From Gymnorhina tibicen (taxonomy: Eukaryota > Chordata > Aves > Passeriformes > Artamidae), in the NCBI GenBank assembly GCA_013399875.1, contig VXAZ01007999.1, forward strand, positions 92,057 through 156,056: a DNA stretch of 64,000 bases, given 5' to 3'. Shown piece by piece: positions 47,905 through 60,589 of the stretch. The notes below the pieces were generated by a model. That model was not told where the DNA came from. It saw only the letters and a program-made list of their open reading frames with translations, and made no database searches. A program made the position numbers and the translations under genes. Every line of letters starts with the position of its first letter. Within the stretch, counting starts at the first letter, position 1.

Positions 47905-48180
47905 CCAGAAATATGAACATTAACAAAGGAAACAAATAAATAACGTATTCCAATTACAGCTTTAATAAGATGCAATGTGCTAGAAGTCCATGCGGACGCA
48001 ACAGTAATTTCTAATTAAAAACACGCAATTAATTATTAACCTAAAAAAGTTCTAGTATTATTCCAGCGTGCTCAAATCAGAGTGTGCTCTCCGAGTGAAT
48101 TCAGGATTATGATTGTTAATGCTGGGGGTGTTCTTCTGTTGGCTTGTTTCTAGTCTCATCAAGGGAAAAGGTAATTTTCA
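47905..48180. promoter_or_regulatory. AT-rich island with clustered TAATTA motifs (candidate conserved non-coding element)
   Basis: TAATTA occurs at 48012 and 48030. CCAATTACAGC lies near 47950 and GTTAATGC near 48116. No frame of 60 codons crosses the tract and no repeat was recognised. The sequence is complex rather than simple AT. It is among the strongest candidates here for an enhancer-type element, by inference. Confidence 0.38.
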
Positions 48181-49038
48181 GCCAGCAGAATTGCACAGCT
48201 GATTGGAGGCCATTAGGAGCTGCTGAGCTCCATCCCCCTCGCCCTGCTTTAAAGGACTACACCTCTGTTTCCTGAGGGAAACCTTCTTTAATCCTTCTCA
48301 GACACCTTTGGGGGCTGCTCAACAGATCCAAATCCTGCTGGTGGAGGGAGCCCCTTCAGTCTGAAGCATCCACTGAGCATTTCAGAACACAAAGTGCTGC
48401 TTGGGAACGTGAGCTCTTTCACGCAGGAAAGGGGAACTGGTGAGATTATCCAGCCTACGGCCCCACAAACTGGCAGTCCTTGAGAAGGGAGATTGCTCAG
48501 GGCACCATGGGTTTGCTGTGCATCTCTAAGAGATCCTAATTTCTTCAGGAATTAGTAAGAAAGTCTGTGGGCATTGACCACTGAGCCCGTGTCCAATGTG
48601 ATTGATGCCAAGGGAGAACTCGCTACCCAGGCAGCTATCAGCTGCCTTTCCATGGAACAGAACGATGCCAACAAATTTAAACCAACCCCAAGCCAGTAAA
48701 ATACAAACAGTTCAGATAAGGAAGAGGATTGGGCAGGTAATTGGCAAATAAATCTGTGATTGAGGCACTTCCATGAAGCCTTATCCTTCCATGGAGCCCG
48801 AAAATAAATTAGGATGTTTGCCCTTGAAGCTTGAAGCTGATAGCAGAGTAGATTCCTCTGACTGGTATAAAATGTGTGCAAAAAAATTAAAAACCAGTGG
48901 CTCTGGGCTGCTGGAATAGAAGCACCCTCGGGAGAGGCCTGAGGCACTGAAAGTTTGGAGTCAGACATCAATAGCCTCACATTTTAGAGCAGGGGGGCAG
49001 ATTCAGCCCCGGTGGAAGTGAGCAATTTCAAACTACCA
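48181..49038. other. Gene-free unique sequence
   Basis: A 142-codon minus-strand frame at 48552-48980 is unrecognised. No repeat was identified. Confidence 0.5.
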
Positions 49039-49175
49039 GACAGCGTAGCCTGATGGATCAAAGACTGGATTGAGGCTTAGGAAACCAAAGCTGATTTTTC
49101 AGCTCTCCCAAGTAATCTGGCTTCTCTCTGTGCCTTTGCTTCAAGCTCAGCGGAACAATAGTGTCCCTCCCTGTG
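49039..49175 (+). mobile_element. MIR/CORE-SINE-like element, fairly complete head
   Basis: CAGCGTAGCCTGATGGATCA followed by AGACTGGATTGAGGCTTAGG and AAACCAAAGCTGATTTTTCAGCTCTC fits the sauropsid MIR-type head. That head is a tRNA-related CAGCATGGCCTAGTGGATAGAGCACTGGACTGGGACTCAGGA, then a TCCCAGCTCTGCC-type core. Then CTTCTCTCTGTGCCTTTGCTTC fits CACCTCTCTGTGCCTCAGTTTC. The GACCTTGGGCAAGT segment between them is largely deleted. It is the best-preserved MIR-like copy in the window, though still old and inactive. Confidence 0.65.
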
Positions 49176-52100
49176 CACAAAGCAGAGCACCTGGCAGCGT
49201 GGTCCTACCACAGCCCAGAGATATTAATAGAGGAGCTGCACTTCTGGATTTAGTTCCCTGTTTTGGACAAAGATGAAAACGAGCTGAACTGTGAATCCAG
49301 CTAACAATGGCCAAAAGCTGCTCGGCTGGAACACGGCGTGATGACAATCCTCAGAATGCCTGGAGAGATCTCCTGCCAGCTGAACAGCTTTTCTGCAAGA
49401 CAAAGGACAGCTTTAGGGGGAAAAGGGGAGCCTGAGCAGGAAGGATGGATGAAAAAAAGCTGGAGAACCAGCTGAGGGAACCTGCTGGAACCTGCTGGAG
49501 ACAAGCACACAGCCATTCAACAGCCACACACAAACCCAGCACTGCAGCTGCTTGCCTGGGCAAGGTTGTTGGCAGATTAATCCTTGGAAGCTCCCAAGGA
49601 GCCTGTCAGCACTGACACAGTGAGGAAAGCGGGCAGAAAGGAGATGGGGACTCAATGTGCCTCAAAACTCATGGATTACAATCTCCGTCTGTGGGGCCAA
49701 GCGGTCACAAAATCTGGAGAGCTCTTGGAAACACCTTGTGCTGAGCATGTCTGGGCTTATGAAGCCCACACGAGGCATTCCCAGCAATTCCCAAGTCCTG
49801 AGCTGTTTTCCATGCCACAAGGAGTCCCACGAGGGTCAGCCTGGAGTCAGCTAGGGAGAGCTGGGGCTTGTTCAGCCTCTTTCTCCGGTGGAGACCTTCA
49901 CCAGCCGATGGATTGCACCATCCTCTGCCCAGATTTAGTAACTTTTCACCTCTCTGGAGACCATACACTGTGGATGTAGGATGGGATGCGTTTCGCACTT
50001 CTTTGGGATGGAAACTTGTTATGGGTTTGGGATAGAACGTTGTTAGGGATTTAGGAAGGCAAGTTAAGAGTCCTGCTGCCAGGTAATGGCTCTTGTACAC
50101 CTGCCTACTTGAGAACTTTCCTCTCAGTCCTCCTGTGCAGGACACAAGAAATTCCTCCCACACTTTCCACTTCCAGAGGTAAAATTACACAAGCAAGTTG
50201 CATTTTTGAGTATTTAAGGGTGCACAGAAACTTGCTGCTTTCCACAACACAACCCAATAACCAGCAGAGCAGCACAAAACTTTGCAGCATCTCTAAAGCA
50301 TTTTCCCTCTCCACCCAGTGCTTTCCATTATGACCCATTTTCTGGCTTTTTTCTTCCCTTCTCTTAATTCAAGTCAAAGCATTTTGACACCCTGCCCTTT
50401 GTGAACGTTATGTGTCAGAAGATCTACAGGGATGGCAAATCGTGTTTGCTTCTGTCTAATCTGTGCAGGCAGCTGGGCCACTTCCATCTATAATTGGGTG
50501 CCTCTGGGGGAGTGTCACTGCCACAGCTGCAGTGGTGGGCACCCCTGTACTGCAGCAAGCCAGCACAACTGGCAGGCTAAGACAGAGGAGCTGACCTGGA
50601 CCTCAGTGTTCTTGCACCTAAAAATAGGAAAAGATCAACCTGCAGTTGAATTTAGGAGGAGGAAAGTAAAAAAAAAGTCAATTTTTTTTTGCAGGCAGCG
50701 AGTAAAAGTCAGACTGTGTCAGAGCTGATGCTCAGACAGCGCAGGAGACAGCTGGTGACGGTGTCTGCACCACAGAAATCTGTGTTTACAGCAGGGCCAC
50801 CTTTGGCTTGGAAACGGCACTTAAATAGCAACTGGTTTGTTCTCCTTGTTTGCTTTGAACCTGTATGTAATCACCTCCACGGCTGCTGCCTGCCATTCTC
50901 ATTTGGTAAATGAGACAAATCCAGATGTCTCAGCTTGTAAATAAGGGAACACGTAAAGCAAACCACACACCAGCTTCAATAAATACCTCTCTTAGATGTT
51001 TCAGATTTACTCATTTCTGAGGCTTTTGTTTTTCTTATTCAAAAAACCAAGGTTCCTCCTCCCTATTTTCTCCTGCCAGGTGTGGCAACTACTCAAAAAC
51101 ATGAGGGGAGAAAAAGCAGCTTTGCTGAACACAAAACAAACAAGCATTTGCATTTGGCAGTTCCCTTTGTACAAAGCAGGGCCTGTGTGGGATTTCAGAG
51201 GGAAGGGGGATTTGTCAGGTAGGCAGGAGCTCAGAGCAGCTCTAATGTGTTCTGACACCCTCGCTTCTGTTTCCCATATGACAGCCTTGTTTTACACCGA
51301 GGTTTGAAACATCCAGGCCTTCCCTGCGTGAAGGGACAGAAGTATCCACGGCTCCAGGGCCTTTCGGGGAGGCCTGAGGTCCTGTGGGGAGGCAGCTCAG
51401 CACAACCAGGCCGTTTGGGATCGCCCTCTTCCGCCGGGGCGGGATGGGCTGGGAACGCGGCCCACACGAGGGGTGAGGGGGTGCAAAGCAGGAGAGGTGG
51501 TCCGAGGAGAAAAGGATGGGCAGAAGGCCAGGAAGGGCAGATTTCCTCATCGCCTTTAGCCCCCGGTATCTGCTCATTCTCCTTGGATTTGTTCCTAAGA
51601 CTGGATGCCCTTGAAGGAAGAAGAAAGTGACCACAGCCCAGAGGCATTAGAGCGAGAGGAACACCTAAGTCCAGGATAAGTTCTTTCTAATAACCCATAT
51701 CACACGCCAGAGTTTCTCATTGCAAGTGCACAAATACGTGAAATAAAACCTTTCTTCATACCTGCAGGCTTCCCCGTCCCAACAATCCCTCTTTTTCTGA
51801 GCACAGTGTTCTTAAGACACTTTAAACCCTTGTTATTTGTTATGCACCATTATAATCCCCTTCTATCTCTGCGTTATTGGCAGGGATTTGGAGTCTGAAC
51901 ACGCAGCACAGACTTTGATGCCTTGCTGAGACATCTTGTTACTCACTGTGTAAAGAGAGAGGAGCAGCTGGGCCCAGCCCTGGCTGTGAGGAGACCCAGG
52001 ACAGGATATGGGAGAGCTGGGATCACACACGGTCCAAAGGAGCAGCAGCTCCACGTTGATGGAGCCAACTTGGAAGACAGTGTGGACCCATCTCTTCCAA

Positions 52101-53394
52101 GAAATCCTGTTTAATTATTTCTGAGGATGACAAATATTTTCTGAGGAAAGAAGGAAAAGATCTCAGGAAGAAAACTGCTATTCTTTACCAAAAAAACCCA
52201 AATAAAATAACAACTTAGCTAAACCCAAGTAAAAATGTAGCAGTGAAAAGAAAAACACAGTCTGTGAAATCCTAAAAATGCAGAGACAGATGTGAAAGGA
52301 CAGAAATTCTTCAACAGGGATATGTTTACAGAAATCTGTGAGGCTTCGAAACACGAGAGCCTGTTTCTTGTCAGTCACCCAATATGAGCAAAAACCACTG
52401 AGGGGAAAAACCCCACTGTTGGGGCAAAAGAGGAGCAGGTGGCCCAGTTTCTCACAGCAGTGTTGAAGGCAGGGAAAGAGAAGAAAGGGAGGGATCTGGT
52501 TTGGGCTCAGCAGGCCGCAGCCCTGATAATTTGAAAAGCTCCTGAAGTGGCCACTAAACCAAAAAAAAAGGAAGGTGAAAGCTCTCAGAAGAGAGAAATT
52601 GCAGCCCAGCCCTGCTTCAGCCACTTCCAGCTGCTGGGCAAGCCTGGGGGGAAAAGTGGGATTCATTCCATGGAGAATCCTGCTGCATCCCAGTAAGTAA
52701 AGGCAGGAACCAGAGCTGCTGAGAAACCTGGCTGGGCAGTGCTGACCCCCGGACACTGCTCCAGCAAGGGGCTGCTGGCCAGGGCTCTCAGCTGCTTCGC
52801 TTTTGTTTGGCTGAGAAAGGAGCAGGTGTTGAGGAAAGGTTTTTAAAGGCCAAATGCTTGGAGTCCAAGCTCCTTCCCTGCCCACAAAACTGTTAATTTC
52901 TTTCCATTTCTTGAAGAGGGCAGGCAGAGCCCCAGCTGTGGACTGTGAGCAGGGAAGATGTGCAGTCCTGCAGAGCTGTGGCCACCCTACACTTCTGCAG
53001 AGGAATAACCCCCAGCAGCCTCAGGGGGGACAAGAGAGGGGCTGGAGGCACATCCAGTGGGCTTTCTTGGGCTTCTCTCCAGGTGATTTTGGGTAAGATC
53101 CTTCTTTGTGCTGGCCAGTGAATTGCAGGCTCTGATTGTGGAGATGATCAAAGAGTGGGGAGTGTGGGAGAAAGGGCTGCAGGTTCCCTGTCCCCTGTCA
53201 CTGCAGCACTGCTCGGGTCTGCGCAGGGGCTCTGAACTGTAAAGGTGAAGCAGCAAAGGGTCAGTCAGTTCCCCTGAGCCAGCAGCTGCACCAGGGTTTG
53301 GCTGCCAGCATTTAGAAACACTCCGGTTCCAGGGGGTCTGGGCAGGGAAAAGACATTGGCAATGGATGTGCAGTGAGGCCACCCATTCACACCC
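49176..53394. other. Gene-free sequence
   Basis: Contains a 12-base doublet (GGAACCTGCT repeated near 49478-49500), a T run near 50683-50691, and a small CpG patch near 51418-51475. The longest open frame of the window (235 codons, minus strand, 52178-52885) is here, but it is rich in F, L, S and C and has no recognisable domain. No transposon was identified. Confidence 0.45.
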
Positions 53395-53455
53395 CCATCC
53401 CATCCCATCCCATCCCATCCCATCCCATCCCATCCCATCCCATCCCATCCCATCC
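53395..53455. repeat. (CCATC)n pentanucleotide microsatellite
   Basis: About 12 perfect head-to-tail pentamers. The minus strand reads (GGATG)n, which makes open frames encoding MGWDG repeats; these are artefacts. Copy number is likely to vary between individuals. Confidence 0.98.
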
Positions 53456-55019
53456 ATCAAGATCCACCACGAATACACAACCACAGCAACCCAGAGGGTG
53501 TTTGAACCTGAAGATGGGCTCCAGACTACCAAACTCAGGGCAAGGTGTAGATCCCCACAAGAAATTTGCACCGTGAACAAATGCAAAAGGCATGTTTGTG
53601 GATTCCTGCCCGTCCTGATTTGATTTGGAAACTCATCAAAGCCCTTAAGGGACAAACAGCAACCCTGAGCCTACCTGTGCAATCAGATAGGCACCTGCCA
53701 GGGCTGAGAAAACAATGTTGCTTCATTTCATTGCCCGCTTTTATTCTTTTAATGAAAGCAGCTTGTCAGCACACACGAGCCAGTTCCCTCTGCAAACAGC
53801 TGAACTGGTGGGCTCTGTGAGCCTTCAGAGACTCGTGTGTACAGTGAGACTCACGTGTTGACAAAGATGTTGGAGAAGTCGTTTCCCCAAGAAGCTGCAC
53901 ATGCTGGGTTCAATTCTGCGTGCGGGAGCTGTACTCAAATCATCTCCACGCTTTGTTAGAAAGAAGGAATTCAACCAACACGGCACTGATCGCTCCTCGT
54001 TACCCCAGCCCTGTGATATGAATGGAGCTGACTTTGTAATCTCAGCACTGTTAATACTGATTAAAACCAAATTATTACGTATTTGTATCAACCCTGGCAG
54101 CAGAGTCTCCCTTGTCCCTCAGCATTAGCAAGTGAAGCTCTGAAGCAGCTGATGCCCAGGAAAGCAGATGATGTCCCTGGAGAAGGGGAAGGGAAGCAGC
54201 CCCCCGAGGAGGGAGGTGACAGGAGCTCCTGGAGCCTGTGGTGCTCCAGGGTGTGGCCATGTCAGGACTTGTGCAGAGCTTCCCTGTGCCTGTTGCTCGC
54301 TCCTCTCTGGATGTCCTCCCCCTTTGGATGCGGTGGATCCAGCACACACAGAGGATTACAGCAATTAAACCCCTGCCACGCTCCTTGCTGGAGCAGGCAG
54401 CAAGGCCCAGGGACGCTGTCACACCCAGTTCAGCGTGGAGGGAAGCGATTGCTGTCTACAGAACTAATACATCGAGATAAAGGTGTTGTACAGGCTGGAG
54501 GATTATCTCCTGCTACCCGAATCCAGCACAATTTGTTCAAATCCCTACACCTCCTCTTCTCAGCAGATCCCGGGCTATTTACATTATATTTAGGAAAAGA
54601 AAATGTTCCGGGGAAAGCCAAGTAAAATCCAAACTCTGCTATAATTCCAGACTGGGTTAAAAACGCAATAAGGAGTTTCATGGTGGTCTCAGAGCGCCCT
54701 GGCCTTGCTCACAGCCCTGCTGGTGCCATGAAAACGTGGAGTGAGACACCCCTTGCCTCAGTGACACAGGTGTCTCTTAGGCCTTCCAGTCCCTCTTTGA
54801 TGAGACACCACACAGCTCGCCAGGAAGTCCTACAAAGTGTTTTATTTCTGAGGGAACTCTGCTAAATTGTTTTGTTGAACTGGTGTAAGATATTTCAAGT
54901 TTACAAAAGAAAACCAATTTTCAAAGGGTAAGACTGTTGGGAAGTGATTTAATTGTTATTTTTCCAACACAAAAGAGTCCAGCAAAACCTCCAGTGAAAT
55001 GGATTCCTGCAGTAAAGAG
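53456..55019. other. Gene-free unique sequence
   Basis: Unique DNA with overlapping chance frames (180 codons at 54083-54625 opposed by 115 codons on the other strand). No repeat was recognised. Confidence 0.5.
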
Positions 55020-55729
55020 TCATTTTTGATGAACTGTCATTTTTCTCCATTGTGAATTTCAACATTCCTTGAGGATCACTATCTCCTTCATGATTGAGAT
55101 AAGAAGACTCAGAGTTAACTGAAAGGTAAGAAGTGTGTTTCCAAAAGAGTTCCCCTTTCTTCCACTGAAATTTTCGATTTTAAAAGATTTCACACATATC
55201 AAAGGTGGGGACAGCTCTAATAACTTTTCCCCTACTCCAGTTTTCAAGTAGATAAATCTTCAGGCCTGTGACTCTTATAGTCTATGTATGGACTTCTACT
55301 CAACAGAATCCCAATTTCCAACTGTGAATTAATGTTCCAGGAGTAATTAGAAAAAGCCTTGTTTTTTTTAAAACTCTGATTTAAGACTGGATGGTGCTAG
55401 AGATGTTTGAACTCCATCCACCAGGAAGAAACTCTGCATGTTATTCCTCAAAAAAAAACCCCAAAATTCCACCGTTTCTTTCCAGCAGGCAGCACTCGGA
55501 GCCAGTCCCAGCCTCAGAAGCCAGAAGAAGGTGGAGTTCAAACCAAGGGAAAGGACAGGGCAATGGAGTAGAAATGAAGAGGTCTGAGGAAGGGTACCAT
55601 CATTAACTCCCACTGTTCCCTCTCCAGGCAGAGCAGCCTTTGACATCTGATCTTGGGGCACCTCACCGGCTGCAGCTGACAAATGGCTCTCTCTGATTCC
55701 TAGAAGGGAAGAAAAATAATAACCCCCCC
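55020..55729. other. AT-leaning gene-free sequence
   Basis: The part at 55020-55220 is AT-rich, with CATTTTTCTCCATTGTG and short A/T runs. It resembles in style the tracts at 56490-56820 and 59070-59345. No repeat could be named. Confidence 0.35.
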
Positions 55730-56230
55730 TCCATCCCCTTTGGGTCGTGCTACCCCGGCCAGCTTGGAGAAATCATTTATCATTTATCTGATGGCTTCGG
55801 CACATCTGCATAGTAAGTGGCACACACCCAGAGAAGCTCTCTCTATTCCACAAACCCTTAGCAGTGCATTTTTTAATAGAAAACATCAATCCCAAGTAGC
55901 CCGAAGGAACGATCCCTCTTTAATCATCCACCACGCTGAGGACTAATTTTAGACAAAGGCTCAACGCTCCCAGTCACCTACAGCATGGAATAACTCAGAT
56001 GATTCCTAAATTCACAGGGAAAGGTTCAATCGCCTTTTCAAAGCTGGATTGCAGATCCTGTGTTAATTACTGCGGGAAATTACATCTCCAGTAATACTCA
56101 GCAAGGCTTTACAATAAATGCTGTCTGATCTATTCCTGCTCAGCCTTGAACTCTTTGTGGAATATTTGTAAATGTAATGGGTACTTCATTTCCACCACTG
56201 CTCCTGAATAATTCATACAGGGGAAGATCC
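55730..56230. promoter_or_regulatory. Complex AT-leaning region (candidate conserved non-coding element)
   Basis: Contains AATCATTTATCATTTATCTG near 55770, GACTAATTTTAGAC near 55941, GTGTTAATTACTGCGGG near 56060 and CCTGAATAATTCATACAGG at 56203-56221. The last is a near-perfect 19-base palindrome (CCTGAATAATTCATACAGG, outer arms CCTG/CAGG, inner GAATAATTC). No repeat consensus was recognised. Confidence 0.3.
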
Positions 56231-56489
56231 TTGCATGGTTCCATGAATTGAGAGACTTGGGGTATTTTGTTCTCTATAGTTAATGGATTAAAACAGGGTT
56301 TTTTCAGCTATGAAACCAGGTAATTTATCACCACAAAACCAAGCATGGTTCATACATCATCGGCTCAACTGAAAAACACATCTGTGAGTCTGGATATCAG
56401 AACACAACAACCAACAATTTTAAATCATCCCATGTTGTCCGAAAAACCAACAGAGTTGCAAAATAAAATGCTGAAAAACTGCCTCGGAT

Positions 56490-56820
56490 CAGTCAAAATA
56501 TTTGATTTCCTTTTTTTTTTTCAGGCATTTAATTCAACCATTTTGTTCCCCCACAAAACACTACATTTTGAAACATCACTTTGAAAAGAGAAAAAGAAAT
56601 AAATCAAAACTCCTTTCCATTCAGAAAATGTCATAACTGGGAGCTCCAGCACTTTCAAGACATTCCTCCCCAGCTCCCTTCCAAGCAGAATTGTCAAAAT
56701 TGGTAAGATTTCTTCAGCAATTTCTGTTTCATCAAAATGACATTTTTCCAGACAAAACTGTTGTGACAAAAAAAAAAAAAAAAAAATCAAAACCAAAAAT
56801 CAACAAAACTGAACATCTCT
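56490..56820. repeat. AT-rich tract with A and T runs, possible old repeat relic
   Basis: T-run at 56511-56521 and a 19-base A run at 56768-56786 bracket a tract with CATCAAAATGACATTTTTCC and CATTTTGAAACATCACTTTG. Similar TCAAAATGA/TTTGACA wording recurs at 59070-59345. I have an impression of a sauropsid repeat with TTTTGACAAAATG-type palindromic words, but no firm identification. Confidence 0.3.
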
Positions 56821-59069
56821 GATCCAATTGTCTTTGACAAAAAAGAGATGGCTCAAAGACGCAAAACCTCTCCTTGGGTGAGTCCCAGAACATCGGCCTG
56901 ACACATCCAGGTTGAACATGCAAGTTCCTCTTAGGTAACAACAAAAGAGACATGAATCAGCCTGAACCCCAGGGCCAGAGATACCTTCAGATATATTCAG
57001 AGCCAAGTGGAGGCTTCCTAAACTGCAATTCTTACAGTGTCTTCACCATTTTAATGAGGAAATTCCATGTTCCAGCCTTAAAATGTGGGGACAAGAAGCC
57101 GGACGCTTTGTCAGTGTCTGTCTCTGGAGGTGAGCACTGACCTCTGCGTTCTGCACCCATGCAGGATTTGGTGTTGGAGCTCCTTCCATGGGTTTTGGTG
57201 CAATTTGCACTTCAATCTCTGTTTTCCTGTCTGCCCCCACCAAGCACCAACTCTCAAATCCCACCTGATCTCTTCAGCTGGACGTGAGATGTGCCCAGCC
57301 AAGAGCTGCCTTATCTCTATCAAAGGAAGTCAATTCATCACGGGAAAATTCCAGGTGTCACACAGTGCTGGAGTTTCCAAAAGCTGTTTACACAGCTCTG
57401 CTGTGGGGCACCACCTCCATTTTCTCAGTGTCAGCAACAAATCTGCTCAAAATGACTCCTCAAACCCCTCTGCCAAGAGAAATTGCCCAGGAACACACTT
57501 GGAGAGAACAAATCATTTTGTCTTTGGCTCAGTCATCATCACCAGCTGTAATAAGATTCCCAGGACCTCGTGCTGCTCATGTCAGACGTACCCACAAGCC
57601 CTTTCCCGTGGAAGGATTGCACAGCTGGAGCTCAAGGCACAGACAGAAGGTCGAGCAGGATATGCAGGGGGAAGTTCATCATTCCGTTGCTTCTCCAGGC
57701 AGAGAAGATGGAAGTGCTCTCCAGAGCTGAGCTGATCCTGCAGGGTGGTGGTGAAAACACTGCAAATCACCTCTATTTCTTCTCCTCCAACAAAGCAAAC
57801 ATAACTCAGGTGGTCACTGTTTGCTTTCAGGGAAGAAAGGGTCACTCCACACAGTCACCCCACTGACCTTCATCTCTGCAGCGGCGTGAGCAGGGTTTGG
57901 GTTTTTAAAGCTCTTCAGTGCGTGGGGCAGGAGGGGCCTGACCACTGACCTTGTGCAGGGATGGAGATGTGGAATGGCACATGACAGCTCAGGGCTGTCA
58001 AGCCAAAAGGTGCAGCGGATTTTCAAAGGACAACAAATTTTCCACGTTGAACAGAAGAGGTCACCGGTAGCGCAGGTGCCCGTGATGGAGCAGGACAGAT
58101 ACCTCCTTCCCGAATTCACAGGGCTGGGATTACCCTTTTAACCAAATTCCAAGCCCTTATCTTGGCCAGGAAAAAAAATGTCCTGCACAGATGTGCAGAA
58201 TTCAGGGCCAGAGAGGGCCTGATGTCGTGTCAAAGCTCATTTCTTTCTATCACAGACACTACATTTTTCTTCCTAAGCCCTGCAAAAACCCTCCCTGGAT
58301 GGATGCAGCACATCCTCAGCCCACAGCAGCCAGCCTGAGCAACCTTGGTGTGAGCAGCTCTCTGCCTGCCAGAGGAAAATTTCCCTGCGAATCCCAAAGC
58401 CCGAGGGAAAGTCACCAAATTCTGCCAGTGATTATCAGGATAATGCCTGCCCAGCAGAAGTAAGAAACTTGCTGAGATGGATAGCTCGACAAAGTGGAGT
58501 GTTCTGCTCCAATTTAATTAAAAAGGTATTTGGGAAAATGACAAATGCACCACGGAGCTCAGCACTGTCTGGGACAGACCTGGAGCTCTGCGTGTTTTAA
58601 AAAGCAATTAAGACAAGACAAGAATCACCACTAGCCCTGGGGAAAGAAAACCCACAAGGCATTTTTAGCCCAAGGAAGGAAAAACAGGAGGAAAAGGCTC
58701 CCTCCAACCCAGAGCACCCCCTTTGAAGCCCAGGCTGAGCCCTCCAAAGCGCAGGAACACGAACAAGCTTTGGCTCTTTCTGACCAAGCTCAGCCAGGCT
58801 CAGCTCTGTGAGGGCAGCTCAGTTCAATGTGAGACAGGACCATGATTTATTCACACAGTTTTGAAATTCTGGGGCCTGAAATGACTGAATGCAGAGAACA
58901 GGTTGCAAGAAACAAGTAAGCAAGCAGCAGGGCATCCTTCCTCTGCCAGCCTCATTGGATGGCTCCAATTCCTGATTCTTCTACCTGAAGACGTGTTCTG
59001 CCCTGTCCCTGTTGGTAGTTCTGCCTGAACATCCACATCTGCTTTCATAATCTAAAAGAAATTGAAAAT
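56821..59069. other. Gene-free unique sequence
   Basis: A 216-codon plus-strand frame at 57085-57735 overlaps a 148-codon one in another frame; both are unrecognised. No repeat was identified. Confidence 0.5.
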
Positions 59070-59345
59070 CTCCGAATAGGAATGCCACAAATTCACTTTG
59101 GAAGTATGTGGTTCCTCATTTCTGATCATTATCCAAAAATGCAAAGATATAAATAAAAATATGGTAAATGTGTTGTTTCCTTATTGCAACATAAAGAAAA
59201 TTATAAGTGTCTCACTCAAATCAAAATGAAAGCATTTGTTTTGACACATTCCAGTTTAAAATGATGCTGGAAGAGATGTGTTTCCATTCAATGTTTTGAT
59301 TTTGACAAAAATGTTTCCAAAAAAAAAAGAAAAAAAGTTTTCCTG
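59070..59345. repeat. AT-rich tract, possible old repeat relic
   Basis: Contains CAAATCAAAATGAAAGC, TTTTGACACATTCC and TTTTGATTTTGACAAAAATG, ending in A-runs at 59320-59337. The vocabulary resembles 56490-56820 but no co-linear alignment was established by eye. No frame crosses it. Confidence 0.3.
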
Positions 59346-60589
59346 CAGTTTTTTCTGCCAGCTTCTGGAGGGATCAGTCAAAGCTTCCTGAAGCTCAGAG
59401 TCATTAGCAAGCTGTCACAGAACTGAGACCCTAAAATGCATTTGACACATCAGATCACAGTTCTATCAGACCTGGCAAGCGTGCCAGTGCTGGATGTTCA
59501 CATTTAACTCTTGGAACAGGCTCCTTTAGGATTCACTCTCTTCTCTGATTGAGCAAGAGAAAGGAAATTAGCCTCGTTCATCACTTGGGAATTAACCCCT
59601 CTGGCTAAAACCCCATGTTCAGCTGATGTGCAGAAAGAGGAGCTCATGGATGATCTCCTGACATTCCCACTGTCCAAGAAGCACAGCCACAGGCAGGCAG
59701 TCGATCCTTCCAGGGGAGGGGAGAGGGGCAGCACCCAAGATTTCAAAAAAAGAGCAGTAGAAAACACATCCTGTTGTCACTCGAAGCATGAGGCTCCTGA
59801 AGAGACAGGCCCTGGGGATGCGGTGGGCACACACCTAAAGGGGCTCTGCCTGGGAATGCCACGGCCTGAAGATCCCATGGAAAAGCTGCAAAGTGCAAAA
59901 CATGCTGGTCTTGGCAGAGCAAAAGGCTGGAGTTGCCCCATCTGGCAGCTGAGCTCGCTTTTCCTACAGAGCTGAGCTATTCTGGCTGTTCAGATCACAA
60001 AGCTCTCCGGCTGCTCTCTCTGAGCATCAAGATAATGACTTTCTGGGAAAGAGATTGTTCCTGCTCCAGTAAGCAAACCCAAGGCCTCCACAACGCGACC
60101 CCACACTCGGATTTCTTGTTGCAGTAGAAGCGAACATGTGTTCAAACAGCCCTGACTCGAGTCCGTGTCCAGGTGGCCGCACAGAGCTGTTGGTGCAGGC
60201 ACATGTCCCACTTAGACACTGGCAGTTCTAGGGCACAGCTCCTTTGCCTTTCCCAGGCAGCCAATCCCACCAGAGCTTTGTGGGGATTTCCTGCTGGGAA
60301 GTGGCTCAACTCCTGTGGGCATTTCCGTGCTCAGGAGCACTGGGAGCCCAGTTGAATGCCAAGTGCAATCTCTTATTGTCACCACCGTGATCCTCCCAGA
60401 AAAGAGACCAGGTTCTCCTCGGACCAGAAGCATCACAAGGGGCATAGCATCCTGTACCTGGGACATCAGGCTGAGAGACCAGAGCTCCAGCTGGCCCTGC
60501 CCTCAGTGCACTGCAGAAATCTGAGGGTTTAGGGTATGGATTTCTGCACCTTCTCTGGGAATGTCCCACCTTCTTGCATCCCACACTCA
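59346..60589. other. Gene-free unique sequence
   Basis: Chance frames only (115 codons at 59628-59975). No repeat was recognised. Confidence 0.5.

Noticed and set aside
50890..50935. Minus-strand MIR fragment around CATTCTCATTTGGTAAATGAG
   Set aside because: Short similarity to CATTTTACAGATGAGG only, without the adjoining MIR core.
52178..52885. Longest open frame, 235 codons, minus strand
   Set aside because: Residues are dominated by F, L, S, C and P. No domain is recognisable, no splice context or promoter was seen, and frames of this length are expected somewhere in 64 kb of this composition.
52987..53655. 222-codon frame containing MGWDG repeats
   Set aside because: It depends on reading through the CCATC pentamer array.
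56768..56786. Poly(A) tail of a retrogene or SINE
   Set aside because: The upstream sequence is AT-rich and unrecognised, and no flanking duplication was seen; treated as a homopolymer in an old AT-rich tract.
57085..57735. 216-codon plus-strand open frame
   Set aside because: Cys/Ser/His-rich chance composition, overlapped by another frame of 148 codons; no domain.
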